From Nitrosopumilus sp. b1 (GTDB taxonomy: Archaea > Thermoproteota > Nitrososphaeria > Nitrososphaerales > Nitrosopumilaceae): a stretch of 64,000 nucleotides of DNA. The DNA is taken from NCBI RefSeq assembly GCF_014078545.1, contig NZ_MU078723.1, positions 62,001 to 126,000 of the forward strand. The letters are read 5' to 3'. The translations under genes were made by a program, and so were the position numbers. Shown here piece by piece: positions 22,542 to 31,901 of this stretch. A model generated the notes under the pieces. The model made no database searches. It saw only the letters and a list, made by a program, of their open reading frames with translations, and had not been told where the DNA came from. Positions within the stretch are counted from its first letter, which is position 1. Every line of letters begins with the position of its first letter.

Positions 22542-23879
22542 ATGCAAGATAGTGCATACTTGAAGTGTATTGATCCCAAATGTGGTTTAGAGTATCCAAT
22601 TAACAGTGTGGTAGTAGAATGTGAAAAAGGTCATTTATTAGATGTAAAATATAAAAATAAACAACCCGTTAATCTCAAAGAAACTTTTCTCAAGAGAAGA
22701 AATCCTGAAGGAAGTATATTTAACGAAAGTGGTGTTTGGAGATTTCGTGAATTATTAAATTTTTGTCAGATAGATACTGAAGATCTTGAAGAATGTTCAA
22801 AGTATCTTGTTTCACTTGATGGATCAGAAGGTAGGCAATCAAAACCATATCACATGTCAAAAGCAGCAGAATTTGTAGGATTGAATTCTGGAAATTTATG
22901 GTTTCAGCCAGAAGGATACAACCCAAGTGGGTCATTCAAAGATAACGGCATGGCTTCTGCAGTAACTCACGCAAAATTGGTTAATGCAAAAAAAATAGTT
23001 TGTGCATCAACAGGTAACACATCAGCATCTGCTGGAATGTTTGCAGCCAATGAAGGTATTGAATGTGATGTATACATACCCAAAGGGCAGATTGCCCCTG
23101 GAAAACTTAGTCAGGCATATCAATTTGGTGCTCAAATAATTGAAGTGGAAGGAAATTTCGATGATGCATTAAGTCAATCATTAGAAGATGCAAAAAACTC
23201 TAGTGGATATACAGTAAACTCAATAAATCCATTTAGGATCGAGGGACAAAAAACTATTCCATTTAGAGCCTTAGAGTATTTAGAATGGGATGCTCCAGAT
23301 TGGATAGTTTATCCAGGAGGAGCACTTGGAAATACATCCAGTTGTGGTAAAGCAATAATGGAATTATATGAGTGGGGATGGATAAAGAAAATTCCTCGAA
23401 TAGCTGTAATTAACGCAGAAGGTGCAAGCACATTATCAGATTTGTACAATGGGAAATTCAATGGTGAGGAATTACGATGGAATAATGGAAACCCAAATGT
23501 TGAATTAATTGAAGAATATTATAGTGATTTGGATAAAAAAGGAATCAGACCTAAAACAAAAGCAACCGCAATACAGATTGGAAGACCAGCAAACATACTA
23601 AAGGGATTACGCGCCCTAGATTTTACAGATGGAGTTGCAACAACCGTTTCAGATTCTGAGATGTTAGACGGTATGTCAGTTATAGGACTAAATGGGTTTG
23701 ACTGTGAAATGGCATCAGGAGCATCTCCTGCCGGTGTTAAAAAATTAATCAAAGAAGAAATTATCAAAAAAGATGATATCGTTGTAGGAATCCTAACTGG
23801 CAGACAGAAGGATGCGATGCTACCTGTAGATTATCATAATAATCCTCAAAATAGATTTGCTAACCCTCCAAAGAAATAA
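22542..23879 (+). CDS. thrC: Threonine synthase
   Basis: PLP enzyme converting O-phosphohomoserine to threonine. About 445 residues: an N-terminal zinc-ribbon-like part (CIDPKCGLEY...CEKGH), PLP lysine near 133 in NPSGSFKDNGM, ASTGNTSASAGMFAANEG for the cofactor ring, and the phosphate-binding YPGGALGNTSS. I chose the ATG at 22542; a TTG 6 nt upstream is the alternative. Together with the threonine dehydratase at 6200 it links the aspartate pathway to isoleucine. Confidence 0.93.
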   Translation: MQDSAYLKCIDPKCGLEYPINSVVVECEKGHLLDVKYKNKQPVNLKETFLKRRNPEGSIFNESGVWRFRELLNFCQIDTEDLEECSKYLVSLDGSEGRQSKPYHMSKAAEFVGLNSGNLWFQPEGYNPSGSFKDNGMASAVTHAKLVNAKKIVCASTGNTSASAGMFAANEGIECDVYIPKGQIAPGKLSQAYQFGAQIIEVEGNFDDALSQSLEDAKNSSGYTVNSINPFRIEGQKTIPFRALEYLEWDAPDWIVYPGGALGNTSSCGKAIMELYEWGWIKKIPRIAVINAEGASTLSDLYNGKFNGEELRWNNGNPNVELIEEYYSDLDKKGIRPKTKATAIQIGRPANILKGLRALDFTDGVATTVSDSEMLDGMSVIGLNGFDCEMASGASPAGVKKLIKEEIIKKDDIVVGILTGRQKDAMLPVDYHNNPQNRFANPPKK

Positions 23880-24008
23880 AGCAATAATTAATGCATGAAC
23901 ACATGCCAAGCCTTAAAAATCAGTAAGATTAGAAATAATTATTCTAAGATGGTGAAATCAAAAACAAATGATTAACTTTAAAGTTATTCATAATTTTGGA
24001 GGAATAAT

Positions 24009-25292
24009 ATGGTAGATGTTTGGGCTGAGATAGCCGCACTTGCTGCATTAATTGGATTATCGGGATTTTTTAGTGGTTTAGAAGTAGCACTAGTAGGAAC
24101 TAGTCAAGCCACTGTAGAACGTTTAGTTAAAGAACATAAAAGAGGTTCAAAAGCACTGCAGAAGTTAAAATCCAATCCAGGTTGGATGATGTCAGCTGTA
24201 AACCTTGGAAATAATCTAGTCAACGTAGGTTCTTCTGCACTAGCAACTGTTGTTGCAATTGAGATATTTGGAGATGAGGGTCTTGGCATAGCTGTTGGAA
24301 TTATGACATTTTTAATTATAATTTTCGGAGAGGTTACACCAAAAACATATTGTAATGCAAATGCATCAAAAGTTGCCCTTCGTGCAAGCCCGATATTGAT
24401 TGCATTTAGCTATGTAACATATCCTGTTGTTTGGGTATTAGAAAGAATTACACGAATCATGATCAAGATCACAGGAAGTGATTATCATCCTCCCGCACTG
24501 ACTGAAGCAGAAATAATGGGAATAATTGATCAAGGACATAGAGACAAGGCATTAGAAGGTGAAGAATCAAGAATGGTCAGAAGTGCATTGGAGTTTGATG
24601 ATACGGCGTTACGTTCTGTAATGACACCTAGAACAAAGATGATGATGCTTCCTGCAGACATGTTGCTTTTTGAGGCATTACCAAAAATTAACCAAAGTCC
24701 ACACTCTAGATTTCCAATATATGGAGAAACAGTTGATGACGTAGTAGGATTTGTGCACGTAAGAGATATTCTAAAAGAATTAGAACATGAAAATAAGATG
24801 ATCAAACTAAAGGATATTTCAAGAGATCCAGTATTTGCATCTCAGGAAAAAATGGTTAGTGCACTTCTTAAAGAGATGAAGGGAAGAAAAACACACATGG
24901 CAATGGTAATTGACGAACATGGGGGTGTTGAAGGATTAGTGACATTAGAAGATCTAATAGAAGAGATAGTAGGAGACATTGAAGATGAAACTGATCATCT
25001 CCCTGGAAAAGACTTTCATACAGAAGGGGAAGATACCTTAATCATTACAAGTAATTTAGAAATTGATAAAATCAATGAGGTGTTCAAGACAAAGATTCCA
25101 AAAGGAGAAGACTATGGAACAATAAATGGACTGTTACATGAAAAACTGCACGACATACCAAAAGAAGGAGACAAGGTAGAGATTGCAGGAGTAAAAATAG
25201 TTGTAGAAAAAGTGGAGAAGAACATACCAGAAAGAATCAGAATTGAAAGAATCCACAAAAATTCCGCTGTAAATAACGAAAATAAAAATTAA
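24009..25292 (+). CDS. CNNM/CorC-family transporter-like protein (DUF21 + CBS pair)
   Basis: 427 residues: DUF21/CNNM membrane domain (LAALIGLSGFFSGLEVALVGTS through about residue 145, three to four membrane helices with a conserved N-rich NLGNNLVNVGSSALAT), a CBS pair (about 195-320; VMTPRTKMMMLPADM, HSRFPIYGETVDDVVGFVHVRDIL, HMAMVIDEHGGVEGLVTLEDLIEEIVGDIEDE) and a C-terminal CorC/HlyC domain. The family moves or senses Mg2+ (or Co2+). ATP or AMP binding to the CBS pair probably controls it. GGAGG at 23999-24003 precedes the ATG. Confidence 0.92.
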   Translation: MVDVWAEIAALAALIGLSGFFSGLEVALVGTSQATVERLVKEHKRGSKALQKLKSNPGWMMSAVNLGNNLVNVGSSALATVVAIEIFGDEGLGIAVGIMTFLIIIFGEVTPKTYCNANASKVALRASPILIAFSYVTYPVVWVLERITRIMIKITGSDYHPPALTEAEIMGIIDQGHRDKALEGEESRMVRSALEFDDTALRSVMTPRTKMMMLPADMLLFEALPKINQSPHSRFPIYGETVDDVVGFVHVRDILKELEHENKMIKLKDISRDPVFASQEKMVSALLKEMKGRKTHMAMVIDEHGGVEGLVTLEDLIEEIVGDIEDETDHLPGKDFHTEGEDTLIITSNLEIDKINEVFKTKIPKGEDYGTINGLLHEKLHDIPKEGDKVEIAGVKIVVEKVEKNIPERIRIERIHKNSAVNNENKN

Positions 25293-26338
25293 TTTTTTGA
25301 AAAATGTTCTTCTAATTTTTGTTTCTTTTCATCCATATGAAACAATTTTTCAGTATGACGAAATGCATCCTCATATGGTTTTTCAAATAACATTGCTTGC
25401 ATTAACATGTGATTTTCTGGAATGACAATTCCTGTTTGATCATCAGAATACATCATTTGTACTGTATCTCCAATTGAGGCCATCATATTTGCATGAATGT
25501 GAATCATATTAGTATCTTGAAAACTAAAATTCATCGTACTTGCATAATCTCGAACATCCTTGGTTCCCTTTGCAGTCCACAAAATTGCAACACCATACTC
25601 ATGTTTAAAAATTTCAAGTATTTCAGATGGTTTTGGAGCTTTATCCTTGAATCTCACATCTAGGATGTGGAGATGCATTTGTCTCGTAGGAACTTTTATT
25701 GCACGTAAGAATAATGGTGTGTCTTTTCCCATGTAAGATTTTACATCATCACCATGATGTGGGTTTTCAGTCATTTCAATGGTATCAATTACTTGTTTTT
25801 CTGTCTGTTCAATATCGGCCCATCGTCTAATCAAAGTAACATCAAATCTTTCAAGTTTATCTGCAAATTTTTCTCTTAATGGTTGTAATATTCTACCCAT
25901 ACCAGTTACATTACAGCTACCTTGCATGACATGTTTTTTTCCAAATGCTTTTGCGTAGTTAGCTCTAGAGTTAAATAATAAATCAGATACTGCTTCATCG
26001 CCATATACACTCTCACCCCCTTGGTAAATTGCCAGAAGATTTCTTGGTTCGTATAGATTTTTTTTATTTTTAAATCCATGACCGCCTGGAGCTGCATCAA
26101 CAACTAAATCACAATCATCTAATGCAGATTCTATAGTTCCAGATATTGGTAGGTTCTTAAATTCGGTTAGTTTTTTTTCTGGAACAAAAACTTTCAATCC
26201 TCTAGAAATGGCAAGTTCCACATCCTTATCTGGAGAATATTTTCCTACCCCAATTACTTCAACTTCAGGGTCATCTTTGATAAAGGAGGTGACTCTACTT
26301 CCTATTGAGCCATATCCATTAACAAAGATTTTTTTCAC
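25289..26338 (-). CDS. gap: Type II (archaeal) glyceraldehyde-3-phosphate dehydrogenase
   Basis: Phosphorylating NAD(P)-dependent GAPDH used in glycolysis/gluconeogenesis; in autotrophic thaumarchaea mainly gluconeogenic (family knowledge). 349 residues: Rossmann opening KIFVNGYGSIGSRV, DAAPGGHGFKNKK, catalytic Cys142 in QGSCNVTGM, and HLHILDVRF / IHIHANMMASIGD of the catalytic domain. These are features of the archaeal class, not the bacterial one. It overlaps the CNNM gene's stop by 4 nt (convergent) and is divergent from the DsbA-like gene. Confidence 0.94.
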   Translation of the reverse strand: MKKIFVNGYGSIGSRVTSFIKDDPEVEVIGVGKYSPDKDVELAISRGLKVFVPEKKLTEFKNLPISGTIESALDDCDLVVDAAPGGHGFKNKKNLYEPRNLLAIYQGGESVYGDEAVSDLLFNSRANYAKAFGKKHVMQGSCNVTGMGRILQPLREKFADKLERFDVTLIRRWADIEQTEKQVIDTIEMTENPHHGDDVKSYMGKDTPLFLRAIKVPTRQMHLHILDVRFKDKAPKPSEILEIFKHEYGVAILWTAKGTKDVRDYASTMNFSFQDTNMIHIHANMMASIGDTVQMMYSDDQTGIVIPENHMLMQAMLFEKPYEDAFRHTEKLFHMDEKKQKLEEHFSKN

Positions 26339-26384
26339 GTATTTTGAAAAAGATTAGCCATTTATTTACATTACAAAAGCCTAA

Positions 26385-27104
26385 ATGTATCCAAAAATAG
26401 AAAAATTTGTGTTACATGGTCCTTCTCTAGGTATCGGGGCTGGGATTGCAGCTGTTTCAATTTTCGCTGCATTTTTTGCATTTAATATGATTGACACGCA
26501 AGAAGTAGAGTTAACCCCTGCGGATATTCCTGAGTCTAATGAAGAAATTACAATGGAGGTTTTTACTGCAAATGGGTCCCCCATACTAGGTGATCCTAAT
26601 GCCCCTGTTTTAATGGTGGAGTTTGGTGACTATCAATGCTTTTTTTGTAATAAATTCTTTCATGATACAGAAGATGACATATTGAAGAATTATGTTGAAA
26701 CTGGAAAGGTCAAGATAATCTTTAAGGATTTTACAATTATAGGGCCAGATTCTGTTAATGCAGCTCATGGTGCGCACTGTGCTAACGAACAGGGAAAATT
26801 TTGGCAATATCATGACATTCTTTACAATAATTGGGACGGCGAGAATAATGGATGGGCAGGTTCTGAAAATCTACTCAATTTTGCCACACAGATTGAATTA
26901 GATATTGATCAATGGAGTGAATGTATGCTTGATGCAAAATATCAACAAAAGATCATCTCTAGCAATAGTGACGCAAAATCACTAGGACTGACAGGCACGC
27001 CAGCATTTTTTGTTATAGGTCCTGATGCAAAGGTAACCAAAATCGGAGGCGCTCAACCATATGACGTTTTTCAAAGAATTTTTGATACAGAGTTGGCAAA
27101 ATAG
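26385..27104 (+). CDS. Membrane-anchored DsbA-like thiol-disulfide oxidoreductase
   Basis: 239 residues: N-terminal membrane anchor at about 14-36 (LGIGAGIAAVSIFAAFFAFNM), then a thioredoxin/DsbA fold outside the membrane with active-site Cys85-Phe-Phe-Cys88 in DYQCFFCNKF, the DsbA helical insert (HGAHCANEQGKFWQYHDILYNN) and the cis-Pro loop LTGTPAFFVIG. Similar to the bacterial BdbD/DsbA Suf-family proteins that introduce disulfides. Two extra Cys (CANE, SECM) may form a structural disulfide. An inverted repeat lies 20 nt after its stop. Confidence 0.9.
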   Translation: MYPKIEKFVLHGPSLGIGAGIAAVSIFAAFFAFNMIDTQEVELTPADIPESNEEITMEVFTANGSPILGDPNAPVLMVEFGDYQCFFCNKFFHDTEDDILKNYVETGKVKIIFKDFTIIGPDSVNAAHGAHCANEQGKFWQYHDILYNNWDGENNGWAGSENLLNFATQIELDIDQWSECMLDAKYQQKIISSNSDAKSLGLTGTPAFFVIGPDAKVTKIGGAQPYDVFQRIFDTELAK

Positions 27105-27124
27105 AGAAAATTGCGATCAAAATA

Positions 27125-27147
27125 CCAAATTCATTATAAAAATTTGG
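27125..27147 (+). terminator. Inverted repeat 3' of the DsbA-like gene
   Basis: CCAAATT (27125-27131) and AATTTGG (27141-27147) can form a 7-bp hairpin with a 9-nt AT-rich loop, starting 20 nt after the stop codon. It may end or stabilise the DsbA-like transcript; alternatively it could be an operator of the following HMG-CoA synthase gene. No long T tract follows. Confidence 0.35.
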
Positions 27148-27188
27148 CAAAACTTACCTATTTTGTAATCTTCATTTAGCTCAATATC

Positions 27189-27196
27189 CTTATATT
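27189..27196 (+). promoter_or_regulatory. TATA box for leaderless HMG-CoA synthase transcript
   Basis: CTTATATT is centred about 26 nt before the ATG at 27219, the archaeal TATA-to-start distance, so transcription probably begins at the start codon itself. Confidence 0.6.
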
Positions 27197-27218
27197 CGAA
27201 GTACCAAGAGGCTAGCTT

Positions 27219-28610
27219 ATGGCAGCAGGAATTGATGATATTGCCATCTACATACCTAGGCTGTACGTGGATGCGGCAGATTTTGCACGTGGTAGAGGAT
27301 TGGACCCAGCGAAATTACAAAAAGGTTTAGGAGTTTCACAGATGGCAATTGTAGACACTAATCAAGACCCAGCTTGTTTAGCTGCAAATGCATGCCTTAG
27401 AATTATGCAGAGAAATAAACTATCACCAGAAGACATAGGTAGATTATACGTATCAACAGAATCATCGTTTGATGAATCCAAAGCAATGAATTCCTATGTT
27501 ATAGGAATGCTAGAACAGGTCTATGGTCAAGGAGCCTTTGAGCATTGCGGAGGAGTTGAAACAAAATTTGCTTGTGTTAGTGGGTCTTATGCGTTATATG
27601 ATAATACAAATTGGATAAGAGCTGGCGAAGCAGAAGGAAAACATGCGTTAGTGGTAGTATCGGATATTGCAAAATACGATTTAGGATCGTCTGGAGAAAT
27701 GACACAGGGGGCAGGATCTGTTGCAATGTTGTTAAATGACAATCCCAGACTTCTTGCATTTGATCCTAAAGTTACGTCAACTTCAATCAAGGATGAGTAT
27801 GATTTCTACAGGCCTTTTGGAAAAGAAACACCGATTGTACACGGTCAATATTCCAATCTGCTTTACTTAATTCAAGTTAGAAAAGCATTAGAAGCTTACA
27901 AGAAAAAGGCAATTAGCACAGGCATAATAAAATTAAAAGATGATGAAACAATTTTAGATCATATTGACTTCCTTAACATGCATTTACCTTATGCAAACAT
28001 GGGAAAGAAAGCGTTAGCATATCTTGTTAGACACGAATGGAGAACTTTACCCAGATGGAAAAATATAATTGAAAAAATCGGCATGTCCGAACCAATTCCA
28101 AAAGATCCAAGAGGAACAATTGAATCAGTTTTGGGAGACCAAGAATTTATGGAAAAAGATCATGAGTTTACCAAGATGTTTACTAAAACGGAAGAATACC
28201 AAGAAGTGTACGAATCAAAATTAGCCAGTTCATTAATTGCATCAACTATGATTGGAAATCTCTATACTGCATCACTATACCTTGGTTTTAGAAGTAGTTT
28301 AGAATTTGAATATCAGAAAGGAACTTCTTTAGCTGGTACCAGAGTTGGATTTGGTTCATATGGTTCAGGAAGTAGTGCAATGGTATTTTCAGGAGTCATT
28401 CAAGAAGAGTTTGAAGAGATTGTTAAAGATATGAATTTGGAATCAGAAATAGGACCAAGAAAGAAACTAACAATTGAAGAATATGAAGCACTTCATGAAA
28501 ATAAACTTGGAGTTACAGATTCTATGTTACAACCAAAGAAGGAATTTGTACTAACAGAAATCAATTCATCAGTCGGTTCTGGAGAACGTAGATACATATT
28601 CAATGAATAG
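27219..28610 (+). CDS. mvaS: Hydroxymethylglutaryl-CoA synthase
   Basis: Condenses acetyl-CoA with acetoacetyl-CoA to HMG-CoA, first committed step towards archaeal isoprenoid lipids. Catalytic Cys119 lies in KFACVSGSYAL, with Glu81 in STESSFDESKA and the TQGAGSVAMLL strand. At 463 residues, with segments such as DFYRPFGKETPIVHGQYSN, it looks more like the bacterial/eukaryotic form than the roughly 350-residue archaeal form that works with DUF35 and thiolase. No thiolase is adjacent; the thiolase/DUF35 pair is 9 kb upstream. Probable leaderless transcript. Confidence 0.94.
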   Translation: MAAGIDDIAIYIPRLYVDAADFARGRGLDPAKLQKGLGVSQMAIVDTNQDPACLAANACLRIMQRNKLSPEDIGRLYVSTESSFDESKAMNSYVIGMLEQVYGQGAFEHCGGVETKFACVSGSYALYDNTNWIRAGEAEGKHALVVVSDIAKYDLGSSGEMTQGAGSVAMLLNDNPRLLAFDPKVTSTSIKDEYDFYRPFGKETPIVHGQYSNLLYLIQVRKALEAYKKKAISTGIIKLKDDETILDHIDFLNMHLPYANMGKKALAYLVRHEWRTLPRWKNIIEKIGMSEPIPKDPRGTIESVLGDQEFMEKDHEFTKMFTKTEEYQEVYESKLASSLIASTMIGNLYTASLYLGFRSSLEFEYQKGTSLAGTRVGFGSYGSGSSAMVFSGVIQEEFEEIVKDMNLESEIGPRKKLTIEEYEALHENKLGVTDSMLQPKKEFVLTEINSSVGSGERRYIFNE

Positions 28611-28622
28611 TTATTCATCAGA

Positions 28623-29171
28623 ATGAAAGATAGTTCTAGCATTATCAAAGAAAATTTTTATGAGTGGGTAAAAAATTTTGGAGAAGAAAAGCTAGTAAAT
28701 GAATTACAGAAAAATAGTCAAAAAATAATTTCGAAAATTGTTGATGAATTAAATTCAAAATTTATCAAATTGAAAATAAACGATGATGAAAAAATGGGTA
28801 TTTTTATCACAGTTATGATGCACTATTTTCTTTCCACATTACTTCTTCCCAGTCAACGAAAAATAATTCATGAAGGAATCGAAATAGACATTGTTATTCC
28901 AAATTTAAAGGAATTAAAGAGTCGGAACAATCATGCTCTAATAATCGATATACCGACCAATCAGACCCCATCTAATCTAGGAAAAAGATTACATGATCTA
29001 CAAAAAATCCAACCCGTAAAAGAAAACATCTGGTTTTTACTATACGAAAAGAAGAATCTTAATTGTAAAGAATTCAGCATTGTCGATAAGACGTTTTCCA
29101 ATATCATTAAAGAAATTAAAAAATTTACAGAAACTCATAGTTCAAATCAATTGAAAATTTTAAAAAATTAA
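28623..29171 (+). CDS. Hypothetical protein (182 aa)
   Basis: Soluble 182-residue protein, 12 nt after mvaS. The N-terminal 80 residues are helical; the second half alternates strands and helices, with EGIEIDIVIPNLKELK, HALIIDIPTNQTPSN and ENIWFLLYEKKN. This resembles a restriction-endonuclease-like core, but the ExK element is not convincing, so a nuclease function is not claimed. It overlaps bioD's stop by 4 nt convergently. Confidence 0.6.
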   Translation: MKDSSSIIKENFYEWVKNFGEEKLVNELQKNSQKIISKIVDELNSKFIKLKINDDEKMGIFITVMMHYFLSTLLLPSQRKIIHEGIEIDIVIPNLKELKSRNNHALIIDIPTNQTPSNLGKRLHDLQKIQPVKENIWFLLYEKKNLNCKEFSIVDKTFSNIIKEIKKFTETHSSNQLKILKN

Positions 29172-29848
29172 AATTTAGAAAGATCAAAATTATCGGATAT
29201 GTATTTTGAAACAGATTCAATTTCTAATGTGTCAAACTTTGGAACTATACCCAATACAGAAACATCAGTTAAACTTTCAAGGTCTCTTTTTAATTCAGAA
29301 GTAGGATAACCATCATGATCAAAATTGTTGATTATGATTCCTTTGATATCAAGGCCATAATTTTTACATTGGTCTATTGTCATTATTGAATGATTAATTG
29401 TTCCAATTTTTGTCCGAGTAACAATAATCGTACTTAAATTAAAATCACGAATTAAATCTGCAACATAATAATTTTGAAGAATGGGAGTCATAATGCCACC
29501 CATCCCTTCAACTAGAAGATAGTCGTGTATTTTCATTAATTCTTTGAATTTATTATGTATCAATTCCAATTTTACATTAACATCCAGATTCAAAGATGCC
29601 GTGTAAGGAGAAGCAGGAATTGGGAAAAACTGTGGATTAATTAATTCCTCAGGATCACTTACTCGTGCAGCTTTAGCAAGTAATTCGGCATCTTCTGAAT
29701 GAAATTTTGAGTTATGTGTTTTTCCAGCTGCAAAAGGCTTCATTACACCAATATTAAAACCACAATTTGAAAATGCCCGAGCAAAACCGGCAGTAATTAC
29801 AGTTTTGCCAACATCAGTATCAGTGCCAGTGAAAAAATACGATTTCAT
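29168..29848 (-). CDS. bioD: Dethiobiotin synthetase
   Basis: Closes the ureido ring of dethiobiotin from 7,8-diaminononanoate, CO2 and ATP. About 226 residues: P-loop in FFTGTDTDVGKTVITAG at the very start, MKPFAAG, and LVEGMGGIMTPI for the substrate site. I chose the ATG at 29848; the frame continues to a TTG 12 nt upstream. It is the only bio gene on the minus strand; bioA, bioB and bioF start 0.7 kb away in the other direction. Confidence 0.93.
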   Translation of the reverse strand: MKSYFFTGTDTDVGKTVITAGFARAFSNCGFNIGVMKPFAAGKTHNSKFHSEDAELLAKAARVSDPEELINPQFFPIPASPYTASLNLDVNVKLELIHNKFKELMKIHDYLLVEGMGGIMTPILQNYYVADLIRDFNLSTIIVTRTKIGTINHSIMTIDQCKNYGLDIKGIIINNFDHDGYPTSELKRDLESLTDVSVLGIVPKFDTLEIESVSKYISDNFDLSKF

Positions 29849-29880
29849 ACAACAATACACTAAATGTAATTGATTAATGT

Positions 29881-30294
29881 TTATTCAAATTCTTTAATTT
29901 TATCCAAAGCGTTTTTTACTTTATTTAATTCCTCGGAGGAATCTACTTCTGCAACTAAGTTTGAATAATATTCATTATTGTCTTTAGTGGATTTTTGAAG
30001 GTCTGAAAAATAACTGTTAAGGGATTTTTCAAGTAAGGAAATATCTTGTTTTAAATCGTATAACTTCTCATTACTGGTCAAACTTTGTTTAATTTTTTTT
30101 ATAAGAACATCAATGTGAGGATATGTTTTCATTGCCTCTTGTTCAACAACTTGCCTAAACATTGGAGCATCTTGAAGTTCAGGCGTCGAGGCAATGTTTC
30201 TAAGTCTTTTTTTATAATGCATTAATGATCGAATTAGTATTTCATAACCCCCCTCATTTTTTATAAAAATCGAGCCTAACCAAATATTATTCAT
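29881..30294 (-). CDS. Hypothetical helical protein (137 aa)
   Basis: Helical, soluble, 137 residues: YEILIRSLMHYKKRLRNIAS, then FRQVVEQEAMKTYPHIDVLIKKIKQSL and a long coiled-coil-like stretch to the end (YDLKQDISLLEKSLNSYFSDLQKS...LNKVKNALDKIKEFE). It lies just upstream of bioD on the same strand (32 nt), so it may share its transcript. No family recognised. Confidence 0.6.
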   Translation of the reverse strand: MNNIWLGSIFIKNEGGYEILIRSLMHYKKRLRNIASTPELQDAPMFRQVVEQEAMKTYPHIDVLIKKIKQSLTSNEKLYDLKQDISLLEKSLNSYFSDLQKSTKDNNEYYSNLVAEVDSSEELNKVKNALDKIKEFE

Positions 30295-30348
30295 AAGTAT
30301 TGAAAATAAATTTAATTTTAATATGTTATGTAAAAAAATATGAGACGA

Positions 30349-30438
30349 TTACTCGTCTACCTTTTTCTTTAATTTTTCTTTTTCAGAACGCAATTTTGCA
30401 AGTTCTAAATCTAAATTAGAATGCTTGAATTTTTTCAT
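30349..30438 (-). CDS. Possible coiled-coil micro-protein (29 aa)
   Basis: ATG at 30438, 29 residues MKKFKHSNLDLELAKLRSEK... ending KKKVDE, a charged coiled-coil heptad pattern. An AT-rich TATA-like element (TTATATGTATAAAA) ends immediately before the ATG. Very short, so coding status is uncertain. Confidence 0.4.
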   Translation of the reverse strand: MKKFKHSNLDLELAKLRSEKEKLKKKVDE

Positions 30439-30528
30439 GTTTTATACATATAATTAGTAATTTAGCTATAAAAGCTAGTCGGAAACGTTGCATTTCACAC
30501 ACGAATACATGATGTAAATTTAGAATTA

Positions 30529-30556
30529 TTAACCCGGGAAATATTCTAGGTTAACA
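30529..30556. promoter_or_regulatory. Inverted TTAACC/GGTTAA site upstream of bioA
   Basis: TTAACC (30529-30534) and GGTTAA (30549-30554) face each other across 14 nt, ending just before the bioA ATG at 30558. The word GGTTAACA recurs at 31902-31909 in front of bioB. A common operator for a biotin regulator is a reasonable inference. Confidence 0.4.
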
Positions 30557-30557
30557 A

Positions 30558-31883
30558 ATGAGAGAGAGTAGTTCAGTCTGGCATCCTAACACACAGATGT
30601 CAGAATGGAAGGATTTTCCAGAAATAGTCCGTGGAAATGGGGTCTACCTTATAGACAATGAAGGTAAAAAAATGATAGACGGAGTTTCGTCAATGTGGTG
30701 TAATGTATGGGGACATTCAAAAAAAGAATTGATCAACGCAATTATCACACAAACAAAAAAAATCCAACATTCTCCTATGTTTAATTTAACAAATGAGCCA
30801 TCAGAAAAGCTAGCAAAGAAACTTGTAAAAATCGCTCCAGGGATGAATCATGTTTTCTACTCAGACAATGGGTCATCCGCGATGGAAATAGCAATAAAAA
30901 TATCAATCCAATATTGGATAAATAAAAAAATTAAAAATAAAAACAAAATTGCCACCCTAGTAAACGGATACCACGGAGATACAATTGGTTCTATGTCAGT
31001 AGGATATGTTCCAGAATTTTTTTCGAAGTTCAAGTCACAGTTGTTTTCTTCAATAAGATTCTCCGTCCCAAACACATACAGAATACCAAGAAAATATTCA
31101 GAAAAGGAATATGAGCAAAAATGCTTGGAAAAAATTGAAAAAAAATTATCAGAGGATGAAAAGATTGCTGCATTCATAATGGAAAGTGGTGCACAAGTAG
31201 CTGGAGGAGTCATCATATATCCCACAGGATTTCAGGAAAGAATTTCTAAAATATGCAAAAAAAATGGAGTTTTGTTTGTATTAGATGAAATTGCAACCGG
31301 TTTTGGCAGGTTAGGATCGATGGTAGAATATACAAATCAAAAGAGCATTCCAGATATAGTTTCATTTGGAAAAATGATGACAGGAGGATATTTGACAATG
31401 GCAGCAACTTTAACTTCAAATAAAATCTACGATGCATTTCTGGGAGAATTTAATGAAAGAAAACATCTCTTTCATGGACATACATACACTGGAAACCCAA
31501 TAGCTGCATCAGTAGCAAATAAAAATTTGGAACTCTATGAAAAATATAAGCTAATATCAAAAATTAAAAAAACTTCAGAGATATTTCAAAAATACTATGA
31601 TGAGTTTATGAAATTGGATTTTGTTGGAGATGTCAGACATAAAGGAATGTTAATGGGAATTGAGCTTGTCAGTAACAAGAAAAAGAAATCACCAGTAACC
31701 AGCAAAACCTCCATCAACAAGCTATTTTTTGAAGAAGGTAGAAGAAACGGAATATATCTTAGGACTCTTGGAAACATAGTCATGATTGTACCTCCACTTG
31801 CAATTTCAGAAAATGATTTAACAGCATTACTAGATAGAGCAGTAGATACAATAAAGAACGTAAAATTCAAAAAATCAATGTAA
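30558..31883 (+). CDS. bioA: Adenosylmethionine-8-amino-7-oxononanoate aminotransferase
   Basis: PLP aminotransferase that makes 7,8-diaminopelargonic acid with SAM as amino donor. 441 residues: start motif VWHPNTQMSEW typical of BioA, the cofactor region GSSAMEIAIK and YHGDTIGSMS, Asp243 in VLDEIATGFGR, and PLP lysine K272 in SFGKMMTGGYL. First gene of bioA-bioB-bioF. The upstream TTAACC/GGTTAA repeat may be its operator. Confidence 0.95.
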   Translation: MRESSSVWHPNTQMSEWKDFPEIVRGNGVYLIDNEGKKMIDGVSSMWCNVWGHSKKELINAIITQTKKIQHSPMFNLTNEPSEKLAKKLVKIAPGMNHVFYSDNGSSAMEIAIKISIQYWINKKIKNKNKIATLVNGYHGDTIGSMSVGYVPEFFSKFKSQLFSSIRFSVPNTYRIPRKYSEKEYEQKCLEKIEKKLSEDEKIAAFIMESGAQVAGGVIIYPTGFQERISKICKKNGVLFVLDEIATGFGRLGSMVEYTNQKSIPDIVSFGKMMTGGYLTMAATLTSNKIYDAFLGEFNERKHLFHGHTYTGNPIAASVANKNLELYEKYKLISKIKKTSEIFQKYYDEFMKLDFVGDVRHKGMLMGIELVSNKKKKSPVTSKTSINKLFFEEGRRNGIYLRTLGNIVMIVPPLAISENDLTALLDRAVDTIKNVKFKKSM

Positions 31884-31901
31884 ACCCAGTAAAACTCCAT
31901 A

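Noticed and set aside
28623-29171. Restriction-endonuclease-like nuclease
   Set aside because: The Asp and hydrophobic strands are suggestive, but no ExK pair is present, so only a hypothetical protein is reported.
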